Notes: generated by a model not told the origin, from the sequence alone. DNA of 64,000 bases from Lota lota (GCA_026745465.1 JACYXH010000479.1:1193047-1257046), one strand, 5' to 3'; counted from the first letter of the stretch, positions 51,600-62,819 are shown. Made by a program: numbers and translations.

Positions 51600-51690
51600 G
51601 TGGTCCAGAATTGTCTAGCGGTGAGGGTGTTTGACCGCCAGCTGAAAGTTTCTGGGTTTACCTGCTCCCTGACTAAATAGTTTAGTTAAT
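51600..51690 (+). mobile_element. Diverged tRNA-type SINE head (copy C)
   Basis: TTGTCTAGCGGTGAGGGTG then TTTGACCGCCAGCTGAAAGT and TTCTGGGTT match the head of copy B (A- and B-box regions). The sequence to about 51860 is non-gene and may belong to the same or another element (CAAATCCCGACCGGGGGCC). Confidence 0.5.
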
Positions 51691-51869
51691 AGTATGCAGT
51701 TGGTACTTAGGTATATGTGGAGAGAGGAAACACAACTCAGTGTTGAGATACCAGCTAGGCAGTGGGACTGTTCCCCAGGATTAGAGGCAAATTCTGACTG
51801 TTTGCTCAAATCCCGACCGGGGGCCGAGTTAATTTAGTTCCCATGGGTCACGGGTCTGGTGTGACCCAA

Positions 51870-52040
51870 TCGCCACAGTCGTTTCAGAAAGTGAGTACGG
51901 TACTAGGTCTCTCTTAGTTATTCATTAAGTGTCTGTGGTTTACGTTGTGCAGCTTAACATAGAAGCCATTCATGTTCTTCATGAACATTACAGAATGTAA
52001 ATTAGACACTGAGCCACGGCTCAGAAAGCAATCTCTTAAA
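51870..52040. other. Intergenic sequence, nothing recognised
   Basis: Short unique stretch before the CA array. Confidence 0.35.
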
Positions 52041-52045
52041 AGGAA

Positions 52046-52048
<3 letters not shown>

Positions 52049-52132
<84 letters not shown>

Positions 52133-52413
52133 TGTGTGTGTGTGTGTGTATGTGTGTTTGCATGTGTGTGTGTGTGTGTGCATGTGTGCGATCCACTGTG
52201 AGTGTGAATGTGTGTGTCTGTGTCTATGTGTGTGTGATCTACTGCTAGTGTGAATGAATTAATCAATTCAAGCAGTTTTATTACTTAATACAAAAGGGTT
52301 AAGAGTCTAAAAATGAAAGTTTTCTTTTAACTTAATGACACAATATATATCTGCTTGCTTATGACCACACTGGACATATATCAGCTCTGAAGCGTCTGTG
52401 TGTGAATGTGTGT

Positions 52414-52467
<54 letters not shown>

Positions 52468-52627
52468 GTGTGTGTGCATGTGTGCGATCCACTGTGAGTG
52501 TGAATGTGTGTGTCTGTGTGTCTGTGTGTGTGTGATCTACTGCTAGTGTGTGTGTGTGTGTGTGTGGGGGGGTGTGTGTGTGTTTCTAAGTTTGAATAAA
52601 AGTATGTTTGTCTGTGTGTGCATTCCC

Positions 52628-52660
<33 letters not shown>

Positions 52661-52887
52661 GATGTGTGTGTGTGTGTGCGTGTGGATGTGTGTGTGTGTG
52701 GTGGTGTGTGGATGTGTGTCTGTGTGAGTGTGTGTATGTGTGTATGTGTGTGCGTGTGTGTGTGCATGTGTGCGATCCACTGTGAGTGTGAATGTGTGTG
52801 TCTGTGTGTGTGTGATCTACTGCTAGTGTGTGTGTGTGTGTGTGTTTCTAAGTTTGAATAAAAGTATGTTTGTCTGTGTGTGCATTC

Positions 52888-52927
<40 letters not shown>

Positions 52928-53035
52928 ATGTGTGTGTGTGTGTGTGTGGAGTGCGTGTGGATGTGTGAGTGTGGGTGTGGGTGTGTGTTGATGTGTGTCT
53001 GTGTGAGTGTGTGTGTGTCTGTGTGTGTATGCGCG
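52049..53035. repeat. (CA)n/(GT)n complex with higher-order duplications
   Basis: CA array 52049-52127 inverts into GT repeats. A non-simple module, CATGTGTGCGATCCACTGTG plus AGTGTGAATGTG, recurs at 52181, 52477 and 52765. The module TTTCTAAGTTTGAATAAAAG followed by a GTATGTTTG...CATTCCCG segment recurs at 52583 and 52845. A partial GATCCACTGAG ends at 53050. All long open frames are repeat shadows. Confidence 0.95.
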
Positions 53036-53139
53036 TTTGCGATCCACTGAGTGGGTGCTTGCCTGAGTCTGCCTCACAGAAGGGCGTGTGATGGGTTGAG
53101 GGCCTCCACAGTCCTCCAGCCTCAGTCAGTCACTTCCCC

Positions 53140-53310
53140 ATGCTTGACTGCCCGCTCAGCCAGCCTTTAAGCCCTTCGTTGTCAGGCTGGAGTGCTAATT
53201 AGGCTCCAGTCTAATTTTCCAGGATGCTCTGCTGCCCTTTAAATGGTCATTTCAAATTCAAAGTGATGGTAATTGTACCAAGGCATGCTGATCTAGTAAT
53301 CACAATGTGC
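53140..53310. promoter_or_regulatory. Candidate conserved non-coding element
   Basis: Unique block with GGAGTGCTAATTAGGCTCC, CCAGTCTAATTTTCC and GATGGTAATTG. CTAATTAG is a perfect palindromic homeodomain core. Confidence 0.36.
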
Positions 53311-53339
53311 GTTTCTCTTTTTCTTCTTAAGCTTAGCTT

Positions 53340-53400
<61 letters not shown>

Positions 53401-53437
53401 GCTCTCTGTCTCTCTCTGTCTCTCCTCTCTCTCTCAT
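53340..53437. repeat. (CT)n microsatellite
   Basis: CT array with GCTC and TGTC interruptions. Confidence 0.95.
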
Positions 53438-53517
53438 TAGTTATATTGTCATCAGCATCATGCTTCATAAAGAGGTCTTAAGTCTGTAAATAAGGACCCT
53501 GACTTCTTTGCCAGATC

Positions 53518-53575
53518 CCAGTGGGTTCTCAGTCGGTTCTCAGTGGGTTCTCAGTGGGTTCTCAGTAGGTTCTTC
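53518..53575. repeat. 13-bp tandem repeat GTGGGTTCTCA
   Basis: Four to five copies of (C)AGTGGGTTCTCA-type units with single changes; CAGTGAGTTCTTAGTGG recurs at about 53757. Confidence 0.85.
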
Positions 53576-53730
53576 TGATTTCTTTCTCAAGGTTTCTTCC
53601 CTTGGCTTTGGGGAGTTAGTCCTTTTCCTTTAGAAGGCTTAGGGGTTAGTGGGTGTAACAAAATGTGGGCCTGGGAAGCCCTGACAACTGTGATCAAGGG
53701 CAATACAAATGAAATTGACTTGAAAATGGT
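53570..53730 (+). mobile_element. Fish-type dispersed repeat tail
   Basis: CTCAAGGTTTCTTCCC, a GGGAGTTAGTCCTTTTCC segment, then GTGATCAAGGGCAATACAAA and GAAATTGACTTGA match the well-known fish repeat pattern 'tcaaggtttcttcc...ggagtttttccttgcc...gggcaatataaataaaattga'. Diverged, non-coding. Confidence 0.6.
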
Positions 53731-54238
53731 CTTCTAAGTGGATTCCCAGTGGCTTCCAGTGAGTTCTTAGTGGTGGGTGTCACAGGGTGTCCACAGTAAA
53801 ACAGTGGGTCTGTATTAATCGTCCCAATAATTGGCCTCTTCCGGCGACGGGATGAAGACGTGGGAAATTGCGGTCTCAAATCGTGACAGTCACATGTTGA
53901 GAGCTCCAGAAGAGCTGCCGAAGTCTACGTCAGTTCTCTCCTTGGCGCTGGGTTATGGGGCTAAGTCAGAGTAATTCCTGGTGCTGCTAGGGTCACACAC
54001 TGTGCTAATCTCCTAAGCAGTGTTCAGTTGCATTGAAGAAATTGTAATATGTTCACTAGAATGGCAATGTCCAGATGAAAATTTCTCACAATCCCTTTTT
54101 TCTATTTCTTTTATTGAGGTCAAAGGAAGAAGAAAAAAAAACAGGAAATATAAAAATTTGCACCGGTCAATAGCTACATTCATTCAAAGTAATTACTCTC
54201 TTGTTCAACTTTTCTGTTGGCTTACATCCCAGTAATTA
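53731..54238. other. Intergenic sequence, nothing recognised
   Basis: Unique sequence; no gene-like frame. Confidence 0.4.
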
Positions 54239-54254
54239 CCCCCCCCCCCCCCCC
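54239..54254. repeat. C16 homopolymer
   Basis: Sixteen C. Confidence 0.94.
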
Positions 54255-54435
54255 TTAGCCTTATTAAACCAGTTGATGATGAGTGCAGTTAAAGTTATTT
54301 CGATTTGTATTCTGGAATGAAAACGAGAAGCAAATTTGATTGCGTCCTCAGAGAGTAATCGGTGGTTAATGGCTTCAATGCTGTTTTTCAGGAGGAAATA
54401 GCTGTGGCATTCAGTCATTAGGAGGGAGTTGAAGA
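54255..54435. promoter_or_regulatory. Candidate conserved non-coding element
   Basis: Repeat-free block with GCCTTATTAAACCAG, AAATTTGATTGCGTCC, GAGTAATCGGTGGTTAATGG and CAGTCATTAGG. Confidence 0.35.
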
Positions 54436-54439
54436 TTTA

Positions 54440-55390
54440 TCAAATTCATAATTATTTGATACAAGTTTGTGATTGTAAGAAAAATCACACTTAGAAGCGG
54501 ATGTTGTCCATAAAATAAGGACAATTTCAACACTATTTCATCACTATTTCAATATACTCTCAGTTCTTTCAAGATGGTGCATTCCCCCTTTAGTTGAAAA
54601 AGAAGAAGTGGAAATCACCCTTTTGATGCTATTTACTCTTGTCTTCGATGAGCTTTGCTTTGTTGAGCAGGGTTGGGGTGGTGGGGTGGGTGAGGGCATT
54701 ATTTCTCGTTGAAAGGGATTCGTTGAAGTGACTCGGGGTGTCAGGCCTGGTGCGGCTTCCTCTTTTCAATTGTCTTTGCTGTTCGGAGGAGATGTGAGGA
54801 CGCCCCGGCTCCTCAGCCGTCACAATATTGATACTCCACGATGGCTGTCGGGGCCCGGGCCCCTGCCTCTAATCTGCCCTGACAGACCATAGCAGCGGCA
54901 AGAACCATAGCAGGTGTGACATCACAAATAAAGAAAAAAATCGAATGGAAGGACTATAAATGGAGAAAGGGAAAATGGGACGAATATTTGAAGATGTTTT
55001 TTATCTTTCATTTTTTTCATTCTGGTTGAAAAAGAGAAGGAAAACATCCGAAAAAGATGGAGGTGTTCTGTGTTGTCAGGTTCTGAATGCAATCTGTCTG
55101 TATTTTTTCTTTGCCGTAGGAGTGATCATTTCTTATCTTTTTCTTTCTCTCTTTATTTGTATTCTTTTTACTTTCGCAGGTTGGACTGGTGGAAGGTTGA
55201 TTGACTGGTTGCCAGGGCGATTTATTGTGGCATTGTCAGCTGTAGATTTATTTGGTCTTTAGTGTGCAGGAGGAGAGGACAGGACAGGATGCTGGCAGGG
55301 TGGAGAACAAAGACGCACAATAGACTTCTTTAAAAGACACCTTGAAGACACTGATTCATCAGTCAGACAAGCTGCCTGTGGGCAGGTCTC
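54440..55390. other. Intergenic sequence; perfect GC palindrome at 54850
   Basis: Unique sequence. GGGGCCCGGGCCCC at 54850-54863 is a perfect 14-bp palindrome. TGATTGACTG at 55198-55207 is a near PBX-MEIS match. The 100-aa frame at 54960-55262 has no recognised domain. Confidence 0.4.
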
Positions 55391-55399
55391 TGGTCACAA

Positions 55400-55521
55400 T
55401 AGGTCACTCACAGACACACACAAACACAAAACACACCACATCCTTATACACACAAAAACACACTCTCACACACACACACAGACACAAACACACACACACA
55501 CACACACACATACTCACACAA

Positions 55522-55564
<43 letters not shown>

Positions 55565-55641
55565 GAGATTAACACTATACCAAATTGTTAGGCTAGACAA
55601 GAACAGGGTCTTGACTGAATGAAGACACATACTCACACGTA

Positions 55642-55705
<64 letters not shown>

Positions 55706-55812
55706 CACTTAAACCCTTATACTGTACACACTACATTGCACACATCCTTTAACATACAAGCACACACATACAAACGCACACACACACACTCACATCCACA
55801 CAAACACACATA
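55400..55812. repeat. (CA)n arrays with variants
   Basis: CA-rich from 55405. Purer arrays lie at 55488-55510, 55525-55560 and 55644-55707. They are embedded in the larger duplication described separately. Confidence 0.95.
55561..55622. repeat. 62-bp direct repeat, copy 1
   Basis: Begins TAGAGAGATTAACACTATAC and ends TTGACTGAATGA. Copy 2 is at 55815-55876, an offset of 254 bp, with about five differences. Confidence 0.93.
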
Positions 55813-55814
55813 CA

Positions 55815-55876
55815 TAGAGAGATTAACACTATACCAAATTGTGAGGCTAGATAAGAAGAAGGTTTTGACTGAATGA
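55815..55876. repeat. 62-bp direct repeat, copy 2
   Basis: Same module as 55561-55622, each preceded by a CA array. This indicates segmental tandem duplication of a CA-array-plus-module unit. Confidence 0.93.
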
Positions 55877-55879
55877 ACC

Positions 55880-56400
55880 ACCACCATGCATTGCACAAAT
55901 CTTAACTCAAAGTCAGAAATAGTCTTTCCATTAATGGGAACCTCATATTTTGTCAAAGTTTAAGTGTTGGAAAAGCGATACATGTTTGGAAAGGCGTGTC
56001 AGCTGTCACACGATGATAAGTGAGTGGTATGGGTTGTTGTTTTGTGAAAGTCTGTGATTAAATTAAGGTGACGTAGAACTGCATGTGAGTGACGGGGTGA
56101 CAATGGAGCGCAAATATTTCTGTAGATATAATGATCATAGGCCATTTCTATTTCTATGTGGAAAACACTATTCCATTTTATGGCTAAATTAAATATGGAG
56201 CTAGGTAGCTCGCTACAGCTCACTTCATGATTTTCCCATTTTCACCGTGGAAATAGTGAATTCAATTCAATCTAAAGAAATAAGATATATTGTATGTGCA
56301 TGTGTGTGGCAGAGAGATAGAAAGATAGATTTATGTTGAGAAAGTAAATGCACAGGTAGACTATCCACCCTTTGTAAGAATGTTGCCTCAGAAATAGATA
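55880..56400. other. Intergenic sequence, nothing recognised
   Basis: AT-rich unique sequence. No gene. Confidence 0.4.
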
Positions 56401-56406
56401 CATTTT

Positions 56407-56440
56407 TGTAATCTGTAATCTGTAATCTGTAATCTGTAAT
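56407..56440. repeat. (TAATCTG)n heptamer repeat
   Basis: Just under five copies of a TGTAATC heptamer; the reverse complement is GATTACA, a bicoid/Otx-like core. Confidence 0.95.
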
Positions 56441-56444
56441 ATTT

Positions 56445-57250
56445 ACAACTGCAATAAAAACATTATATCTCCTGTTATTTTTCTCGGAAAACCTAATCCT
56501 CATGTATAAGCTATTAGCTAAATCCTTTTCATGAGAATTATTTGTTCTATTACTTTCCTGTTTCGTTGCCAATTTCAATCTCCCCTTCCTCCCACAGGAA
56601 AAGACTCTTGAAATTGTTCATTTACCGAGAGGAAGAAGTTGAAGGCCAAGATATTCAGGCTTTTTTTTTCTGTCAGATTTGTAAAGATTACTCCCATCAT
56701 GATCCTATTAACCACAGGGAGAATGTGACTACTTAAGACGGATTTATGGAAAAATTGTTATCCCTCCTCAAAAAAGACAAAAAAAAAGACAAAAAAGTTG
56801 GTCAATCAATCCCAACTCCCGCCAACCCCCCCACCCACCCTACCCCCACTGTTGCTCTCATTGAAGTCATTCCCTCTGCAAGGTCATCTCAAGAGGCTAC
56901 GTTTAGTGTCCTCAAGGCCACAACAAAAGTCAGTCAACTCCCTAGACTACCGAGTACCCAAACACCACTCCAAGGTCCTCTGTTGCCTGAACTTGGAGCT
57001 CATTGAGGCGAAGGTGATTCAGCAAAAGGATTAAACTGTCCCTGCAACTGCAGTTCTTTGCCAGCTATTTGTCACGATTTGGCACCCAAGCAGGATTCAC
57101 TTACAACAGCAACGTTTAAAACGTATATTTAGTCTGGAAAATTAGTTTGCTTATCTAGTTGTCAAGATCTATTTGGACTATTTCTGACTATTTTGGACAA
57201 TTTGAGTATCCTTGATTACTATCTTTGCCACTTACAGTGAATTCAGATAC
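56445..57250. other. Intergenic sequence, nothing recognised
   Basis: A-rich run at 56770-56800 (AAAAAAGAC repeats). Short open frames show no protein features. Confidence 0.4.
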
Positions 57251-57254
57251 AGAT

Positions 57255-57385
57255 AGACATTAAGCTGGTAGGGGTTAGCATCTTGGTCTAGTATTCCTAC
57301 AGGTAGGTTGTGGACATTGGTGATCGCTTTTTGTACCTTTTGGCTGTTGAGTCAAACACCTTAGCAGTACACTATCCTACCCCTG
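57255..57385 (-). mobile_element. Diverged tRNA-type SINE fragment (copy D)
   Basis: The minus strand reads TAAGGTGTTTGACTCAACAG, then a diverged B-box region, CACCAATGTCCACAACCTAC, CTGTAGG and GACCAAGATGCTAACCCC, co-linear with copy B. Confidence 0.5.
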
Positions 57386-57389
57386 ATAT

Positions 57390-57710
57390 TTAGTGGGAAA
57401 ACAGTCTACCTATCTTACCAAACAATAAAACAAACAACTTACTAGAATAAACCCCTGCCCACACCATATGTTCTTAGCACTTCAGCACCACCACAGTAAT
57501 ACTTTTGTGGAATTGAATGAAGGACCCCCCCCTGGACTCTCCCACTGTGACCCGGTCTGTTGCTAAACATGTTCACTCATCCTAGGGATGGGTCAGGCTT
57601 ATCCTGCTGCCAGTCCCTTCCATGTCCAGTGTTCCTGGGGTCACAGCCCCGGCTCAAGGCACCTGTGGCCTCCGTACCATATGTGAGCACCAGCAGGGGG
57701 TGATGCACAA
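57390..57710. other. Intergenic sequence, nothing recognised
   Basis: Unique sequence. Confidence 0.35.
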
Positions 57711-57711
57711 T

Positions 57712-57725
57712 GGGGGGGGGGGGGG
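57712..57725. repeat. G14 homopolymer
   Basis: Fourteen G. Confidence 0.93.
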
Positions 57726-57783
57726 TTAGGATGGCCATGCTACTGAGCTCAGGTAGGTAGTACCATCAGCACAGATCCCCCAA

Positions 57784-57814
57784 CCACCACCACCACCACC
57801 ACCACCACCACCAC
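57784..57814. repeat. (CCA)n microsatellite
   Basis: Ten perfect ACC units. Confidence 0.95.
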
Positions 57815-57929
57815 CCTCATCCTCTACCACCACCTTCTCCCCTCACCTCCCAGTCTGGGTACCCAGGGGAGAGGAGGTGCTAAAACCTGAAGTGCCTTTG
57901 CCTGCACATACACCACCAGCACCTCCTCA

Positions 57930-57952
57930 CCCCCCCCCCCCCCCCCCCCCCC
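57930..57952. repeat. C23 homopolymer in a C-rich segment
   Basis: Twenty-three C within 57870-58050 C-rich sequence. Confidence 0.96.
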
Positions 57953-58329
57953 GAGCTTGCAACCATCTGCTCCCCACCCAACCTCACCCACTACCACCCT
58001 CACCTCCCTTCCCCTCGCCTCCCCTCACCTCGCCCCCCTCCACTCCCATCACCCAGCTGGCCAACTTTGATCCCTCTAAATTTGAGCTAAAATGATGTTG
58101 ATGACTGAGGCCTTCCAGTTTGCTTGCGAGGGCTGAGGAGGGAAGGAGGGTGGGAGAGCAGCAGTTCATGGAATTTGCGGAAAAAATATAAAAAGATGTG
58201 GGCGGTTATGAGAAAGGAGCGAGATAGGAGTCCAAATGTAGAGTCATGGCCACGCACAGATGTGTTTTGTCTAAAAGATTACATACGGCTGTGGATATCA
58301 CTGCTGACATCTCTCGTGTGACGCAAGTG

Positions 58330-59060
58330 ACCAGGCATGACTATTAAAATGAACACACATGTTTTATGGCTGCAAGCAATGCTTTGAAAAGGTCTAGGAA
58401 ATGTATTTCACCCCAAAAAATCTCCATATGTTACCCTGTCATTAACATTGTATGCACCATGAGCTGTGCATTAAGAGAGTTACAGTGGATTTGTCCATTA
58501 TTCGTGAGAACATATGCAATCTAACGATTCTTCATTCCTTTATTGGCTGCAAGTACAGTGCAGCTATGACCTGGTAATTGCAAAAGCTCATATCTCTAAT
58601 TAAAATATGTATTTTGAAATAGATGTCAATTGACCCGGGGTTCAATTGAAATTGATATCAAAATGATTAGAATCATCCGCTAACATGGGAATATATGGAT
58701 CTGAGCCAAATTGATAATATCTCCTGGTGATTAAAAGAGGATTTTGAATCCAATGACCAATTCGCAAATCAATCAGATTGGGAACACAAAATCAAATATT
58801 TCTCCCCTGTGTGACACAGGGGCAAATTAATTCCACAAGAAAATATCATGTGAATGATTAAACACATTGATTAAGCAGTGAGCTAATATTTAATTAAGGT
58901 AGCTCATTAGAATTCCTCGTGCAGAGCTATTAGTGGGTCATTAACACAATTAATTCACTAAGCACCCTCTAACTACCAAAAGGAATTTATTCTCTAATGA
59001 GAATATGTTTTTAAGTTAATTAGGTAATACTTGCTTCTAAAAAAGTCCTGTGTTCTGAAT
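58330..59060. promoter_or_regulatory. Strong candidate conserved non-coding element cluster
   Basis: More than 700 bp without a simple repeat, with the highest density of homeodomain/POU/PBX-type words in the window: GCAAATCAATCAGATTGGG, GGTGATTAAAAG, GTCAATTGACC, GTGAATGATTAAACAC, TGATTAAGCAGTG, AATATTTAATTAAGG, GTAGCTCATTAGAATTCC, CATTAACACAATTAATTC and TTAATTAGG. CACAGGGG/CCCCTGTG forms a short inverted repeat at about 58803-58821. Best enhancer candidate here. Confidence 0.48.
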
Positions 59061-59210
59061 TTAGTGTGTAACTAGAACTGTTGAACGTTTTCCTGAATGT
59101 CCTGTTCAAGGCTGTATTCACAAATAGCTATGCTTCTTAATCAAAGATGAACATAATATAAATGTTATAACCATGGATTAAATGCAGCACCTGCTTTGTC
59201 TTCATATGTA
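59061..59210. other. Intergenic sequence, nothing recognised
   Basis: Short unique stretch. Confidence 0.35.
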
Positions 59211-59212
59211 TG

Positions 59213-59345
59213 CAGTATATGTGTTTTGTATATATACATGCAATGTAAATATATGTATATATATATAATATGTATATACATGTAACACGTATGCTTTAAA
59301 TATGTATTAATATATAATATATATACATTTGTATGTATATACAAA
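59213..59345. repeat. TA/TATG-rich low-complexity tract
   Basis: TATATG, TATACA and ATATATA words with several short self-complementary segments. Confidence 0.85.
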
Positions 59346-59930
59346 ATAGCTGGTTTTGCGGTGCTTGGTAGTCATCGGGCACAATCGGGCAGAAAAGCAA
59401 GATTTGTAAGAATATATTATATGTGTATACATACTATGATTCTAGTAAGGGTGTTAAGGGTTACAGGAGCAAAAGAGAGAGGGCAGAAGGTATCCACGAA
59501 AAATCACTTCACTGTCCCTTCTATTTATGCCCCAAACCTAGTACATATGACTAAATCCACACCAGGTTGCTTCCTACCTATAAATCATACTCAATCACAT
59601 CCTTCAACCAATTACTTCTCAGAAGGCTTTGTGGATTTTTGATTTTTTTTCAAACACCAGCCTTTAGTTCTTTACTCCAGACCCCCTTGACATGAGGGAA
59701 CTTTGTGATCTATTTATAAGCGGGTGTCTGAGTGTGAGGGTCGGGGGTACAGGGAAGGAGGGAGGGAAGGGGGGGGAGTAATGGTGGGGAGAAAGGCGTC
59801 AGATAAAGCCGCTCCTGGTGTGATGAGGGGTGAGCTCCCCCGGTGTGCTTCCCCCAGCTCCTGTAGTGTGAACAATCCTCTCTCTCTTGCTGTGATCTTC
59901 CGGCAGAGAGCGTAAAACCCACTTGCATAA
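59346..59930. other. Intergenic sequence, nothing recognised
   Basis: Unique sequence with a GGGA-rich part at 59745-59790. Confidence 0.4.
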
Positions 59931-59934
59931 ATAC

Positions 59935-60330
59935 AATTAGTTATCTCCCCCCATTCCCCTCAGCCATGCCTGTCTGTGGCCGGGATGTATTTAATCATGC
60001 AGGGGCCAATGGGATGGCAGCGTTTTTCTGCTGGAATAATCAGAGGGCCTCCATGTGGCCTGGTCATATGTCGTAATCCTGCTTTTCTTATGGCTGGCCT
60101 TATCAGCTCCCAAAGCCCGGCTCTCTTGGGATCCCCGACTGCTGTCTCAACGCCCTGTAATCTGCCCTGAGAAATTGTTAACAGGATGTAAACGCGTCCA
60201 GAGATGATATATGGCTCCTTGTATAACATATATGTTATTGTTAAGCATTTTGCATGCAAGGCACCGAGATTATGCACATAGAGAATGGGATAGATGGTGG
60301 TTATTGATTGATGGAAAAGCAAATGTCGAA
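59935..60330. promoter_or_regulatory. Candidate conserved non-coding element
   Basis: Repeat-free block with GTATTTAATCATGCAGG, GGCCAATGGGATGG (CCAAT-type), GGAATAATCAGAGG, GGCCTTATCAGCTCC (GATA) and TTGCATGCAAGG. The 120-aa minus-strand frame across it has no recognisable domain. Confidence 0.38.
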
Positions 60331-60339
60331 TATCGTTTT

Positions 60340-61290
60340 AGATGCAAATGATCAAACAGGGGTTAGAGGAGTTATCTGTTTGTTTTTTTGTGCTCCTGGT
60401 GGAATATGGACCGAGGAAGAAATACTGGAGGGATTGCAGGACTTATCTCTGGCAGCCATTTTAGTTTAATGGAATGTAGAGTTTGGTGAGGCAGCCAGGC
60501 AGTGAAATTGTTACCTACCATCAAGATTATTTCTTACTGAATGAGTGAGAACGCGTATGAGGTTGACACGATGGACATTGTGGTTCTCCAAACTGACCGC
60601 TTTCACACTGTGTTCACACAGTAGCAATCTGAATCCAGATTTGTTTGTTCAAACTGAGGTGTCATCTGCAATTAGTGTTTAGGAGACTAAGAGAAATTTG
60701 CTTTGGTATCAGGGAGATTTTCTACAGTCTGCTGCTTTGACATCCTTTGACAAAAGGAATCCAGTTCTGTCAATTTCTGCCAGTACCCAATATGAGGTCA
60801 TTTTGATTTTGATACGTTACTATTTTGATGCTCAATGTGTTTCATCTTTTTGCTGTCACATGAAAAAAGTGCTCATCATTGATATGCAAAGACTCTCCTT
60901 GCAAAGCTGTCAAGGATTGCATAAAAAGTGAAAAATAAGCATCAGTAGTACATGGTATGTGCTGTCAAAAGTATATAATGCAATGGATCAGTCTTAATTA
61001 AAATAGTATTGAATATTTAAATTATGTTATAATTTATCATCAAAGTCTGAAGAAATCTAAATATTTAGGCTATTGGGTTTTTGTTTGTTGTTTGTTTCTT
61101 TGTGTCTGTGTTTGTGTTTTCACGATTGTTGCTGTGTCGGTACATTTCAAAACTCTCTGATGTCATTTCCTGTCAAGGTTGGTTAGTACTCAGTTCTGTT
61201 GGAAAGGAGGCTGTGATTCCTTTATTTTCGGTTCCAGTAATTAGACACCCTTCACCACCCCCCACCCTGCATATCGGATGCAAACAGCTC
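60340..61290. other. Intergenic sequence, nothing recognised
   Basis: AT-rich unique sequence. Short frames only. Confidence 0.4.
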
Positions 61291-61480
61291 AAAGTATTGT
61301 GATTAAAGACAGCTCATTAGCTGCAGCTAGTCGCTGTCTGGAATAGTTGAAAACCCAACCAGGGAAGCCATGTTGTCATTGTCTACCCAAATGCTCAAGA
61401 CATACGCTCTGGTTCCACCACAGCTCCATGACCCATCTGGAGGTCATTATAGTCTAATGGCCATGTTTTCTAAAGTAGTA
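61290..61480. promoter_or_regulatory. Candidate conserved non-coding element
   Basis: Unique block with TATTGTGATTAAAGACAGCT, CATTAGCTGCAGCTAG and TATAGTCTAATGGCC. Confidence 0.33.
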
Positions 61481-61484
61481 GTAG

Positions 61485-62370
61485 GCTAAAGTATGGTGCC
61501 ATAAATGTTTTTATTTGAAATGTTATGAAAAGCCTTTTTTCAACATCAACATTAACCGTTATATGTTGTTTCCAAAATTGCCTTTGTTTAATTAAAGCCC
61601 TCCTCTGAATTTTTTGCAATTTCATGTTTGCACACACCATTTCCCTCTTAAGTACTTCAATTCCTCAGTTAACGTTGATGAAATTTATGTTTAGCAATAA
61701 AAATGTTTTCTGACTGTAATAAAAAAAGATTTGACTGTGTTAAAATATCAATGAAGCTCGACTGCTTGGCAAAAAGTGTTCAACATGGCACACCCAAACA
61801 CTGTGGAAGATATTGTGTTTGTGCTGCTAATTCTTTGTCCAAGAAGTATCAAGTAAAACATTGTGCAAGTATAATTACACATTTAACATCTAGTAACCCG
61901 AAGTACACAACAACTATTTAAACCTTGTTTATGTATTTGGGCACATTTGTGTCTCACAGTCATTGTATTATCTAAACCAATTATTTGCATTTGAAAAACA
62001 ATTCTGGGAAGAGCAGTAAGTAAACCTAGCTTCAGGGGGTCTTCACAGTGTTTTTGACCACACAGTAAATCTAGTTTGTCCTTGAGAATCCCCAGAAATG
62101 CAAAAGCTCAAAAGGCAAACAAATTAAATCTCCACAGCGGAGGTCAGTGTTAAACAGATGCATGGTCAAAAGGATCATCATGCAGAGAGGGACAGAAAAA
62201 AGGAGTAAAACAAAAAGAGACAAGTAATTGGCTGTCCAACACATCCGTCCAGTGACTATAATTATCCCAAAAAAATCCAATGTTGTGACTGTCTGCGTGA
62301 AGTCAACTTTTAATGGAAATGTTACAAGGGAAGACCCTCAAATAATGAATAACGTCTGACCACTCTCAGC
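61485..62370. other. AT-rich intergenic sequence
   Basis: No gene or repeat recognised. Confidence 0.4.
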
Positions 62371-62379
62371 GGTGTCTCC

Positions 62380-62650
62380 CAGCATGAGGGTGCCAAAAGC
62401 AGGGGGGAAAGTTTTCAAGTCGTGCTGGGGGCTGATTAGGCCGAGGATGGGTCTCTGCTGGAGAACAGACATTGCGGCGGCTCCCCGGAGAATGAATTTG
62501 CACCTGCCCCATCCCGAACAATGGCCCGACGCCTCGCACCGTGCGCTGAGCTTAATTAAAAAACATGGCTAATTTGCACACTCTCCTCGGCCTCCAAATT
62601 GGAAATCCAGTTCACCACTGTGTCTGTTAATTTGCACAGGAAATCTTCCT
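62380..62650. promoter_or_regulatory. Strong candidate conserved non-coding element
   Basis: Repeat-free, CpG-containing block with GGCTGATTAGGCCG, GAGAATGAATTTGCACCTG, GAGCTTAATTAAAAAACATG, GGCTAATTTGCACACTC and CTGTTAATTTGCACAGG. The AATTTGCAC word occurs three times. Confidence 0.43.
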
Positions 62651-62819
62651 CGTCTGAAGGTGATGGTGGGGCTGGTGGTGTTGGTGGTGGGGGGTTGAGG
62701 GGTTTGACAAGGAAGACTGGACACCCGGAGCATCCTCACTGACGTAAGTCAGAGGACAGAACAGGCCTTTCCTTCTTATCTCCGGAACATAGAGGTGGAG
62801 AAGAAGGAAAACTTTGATT

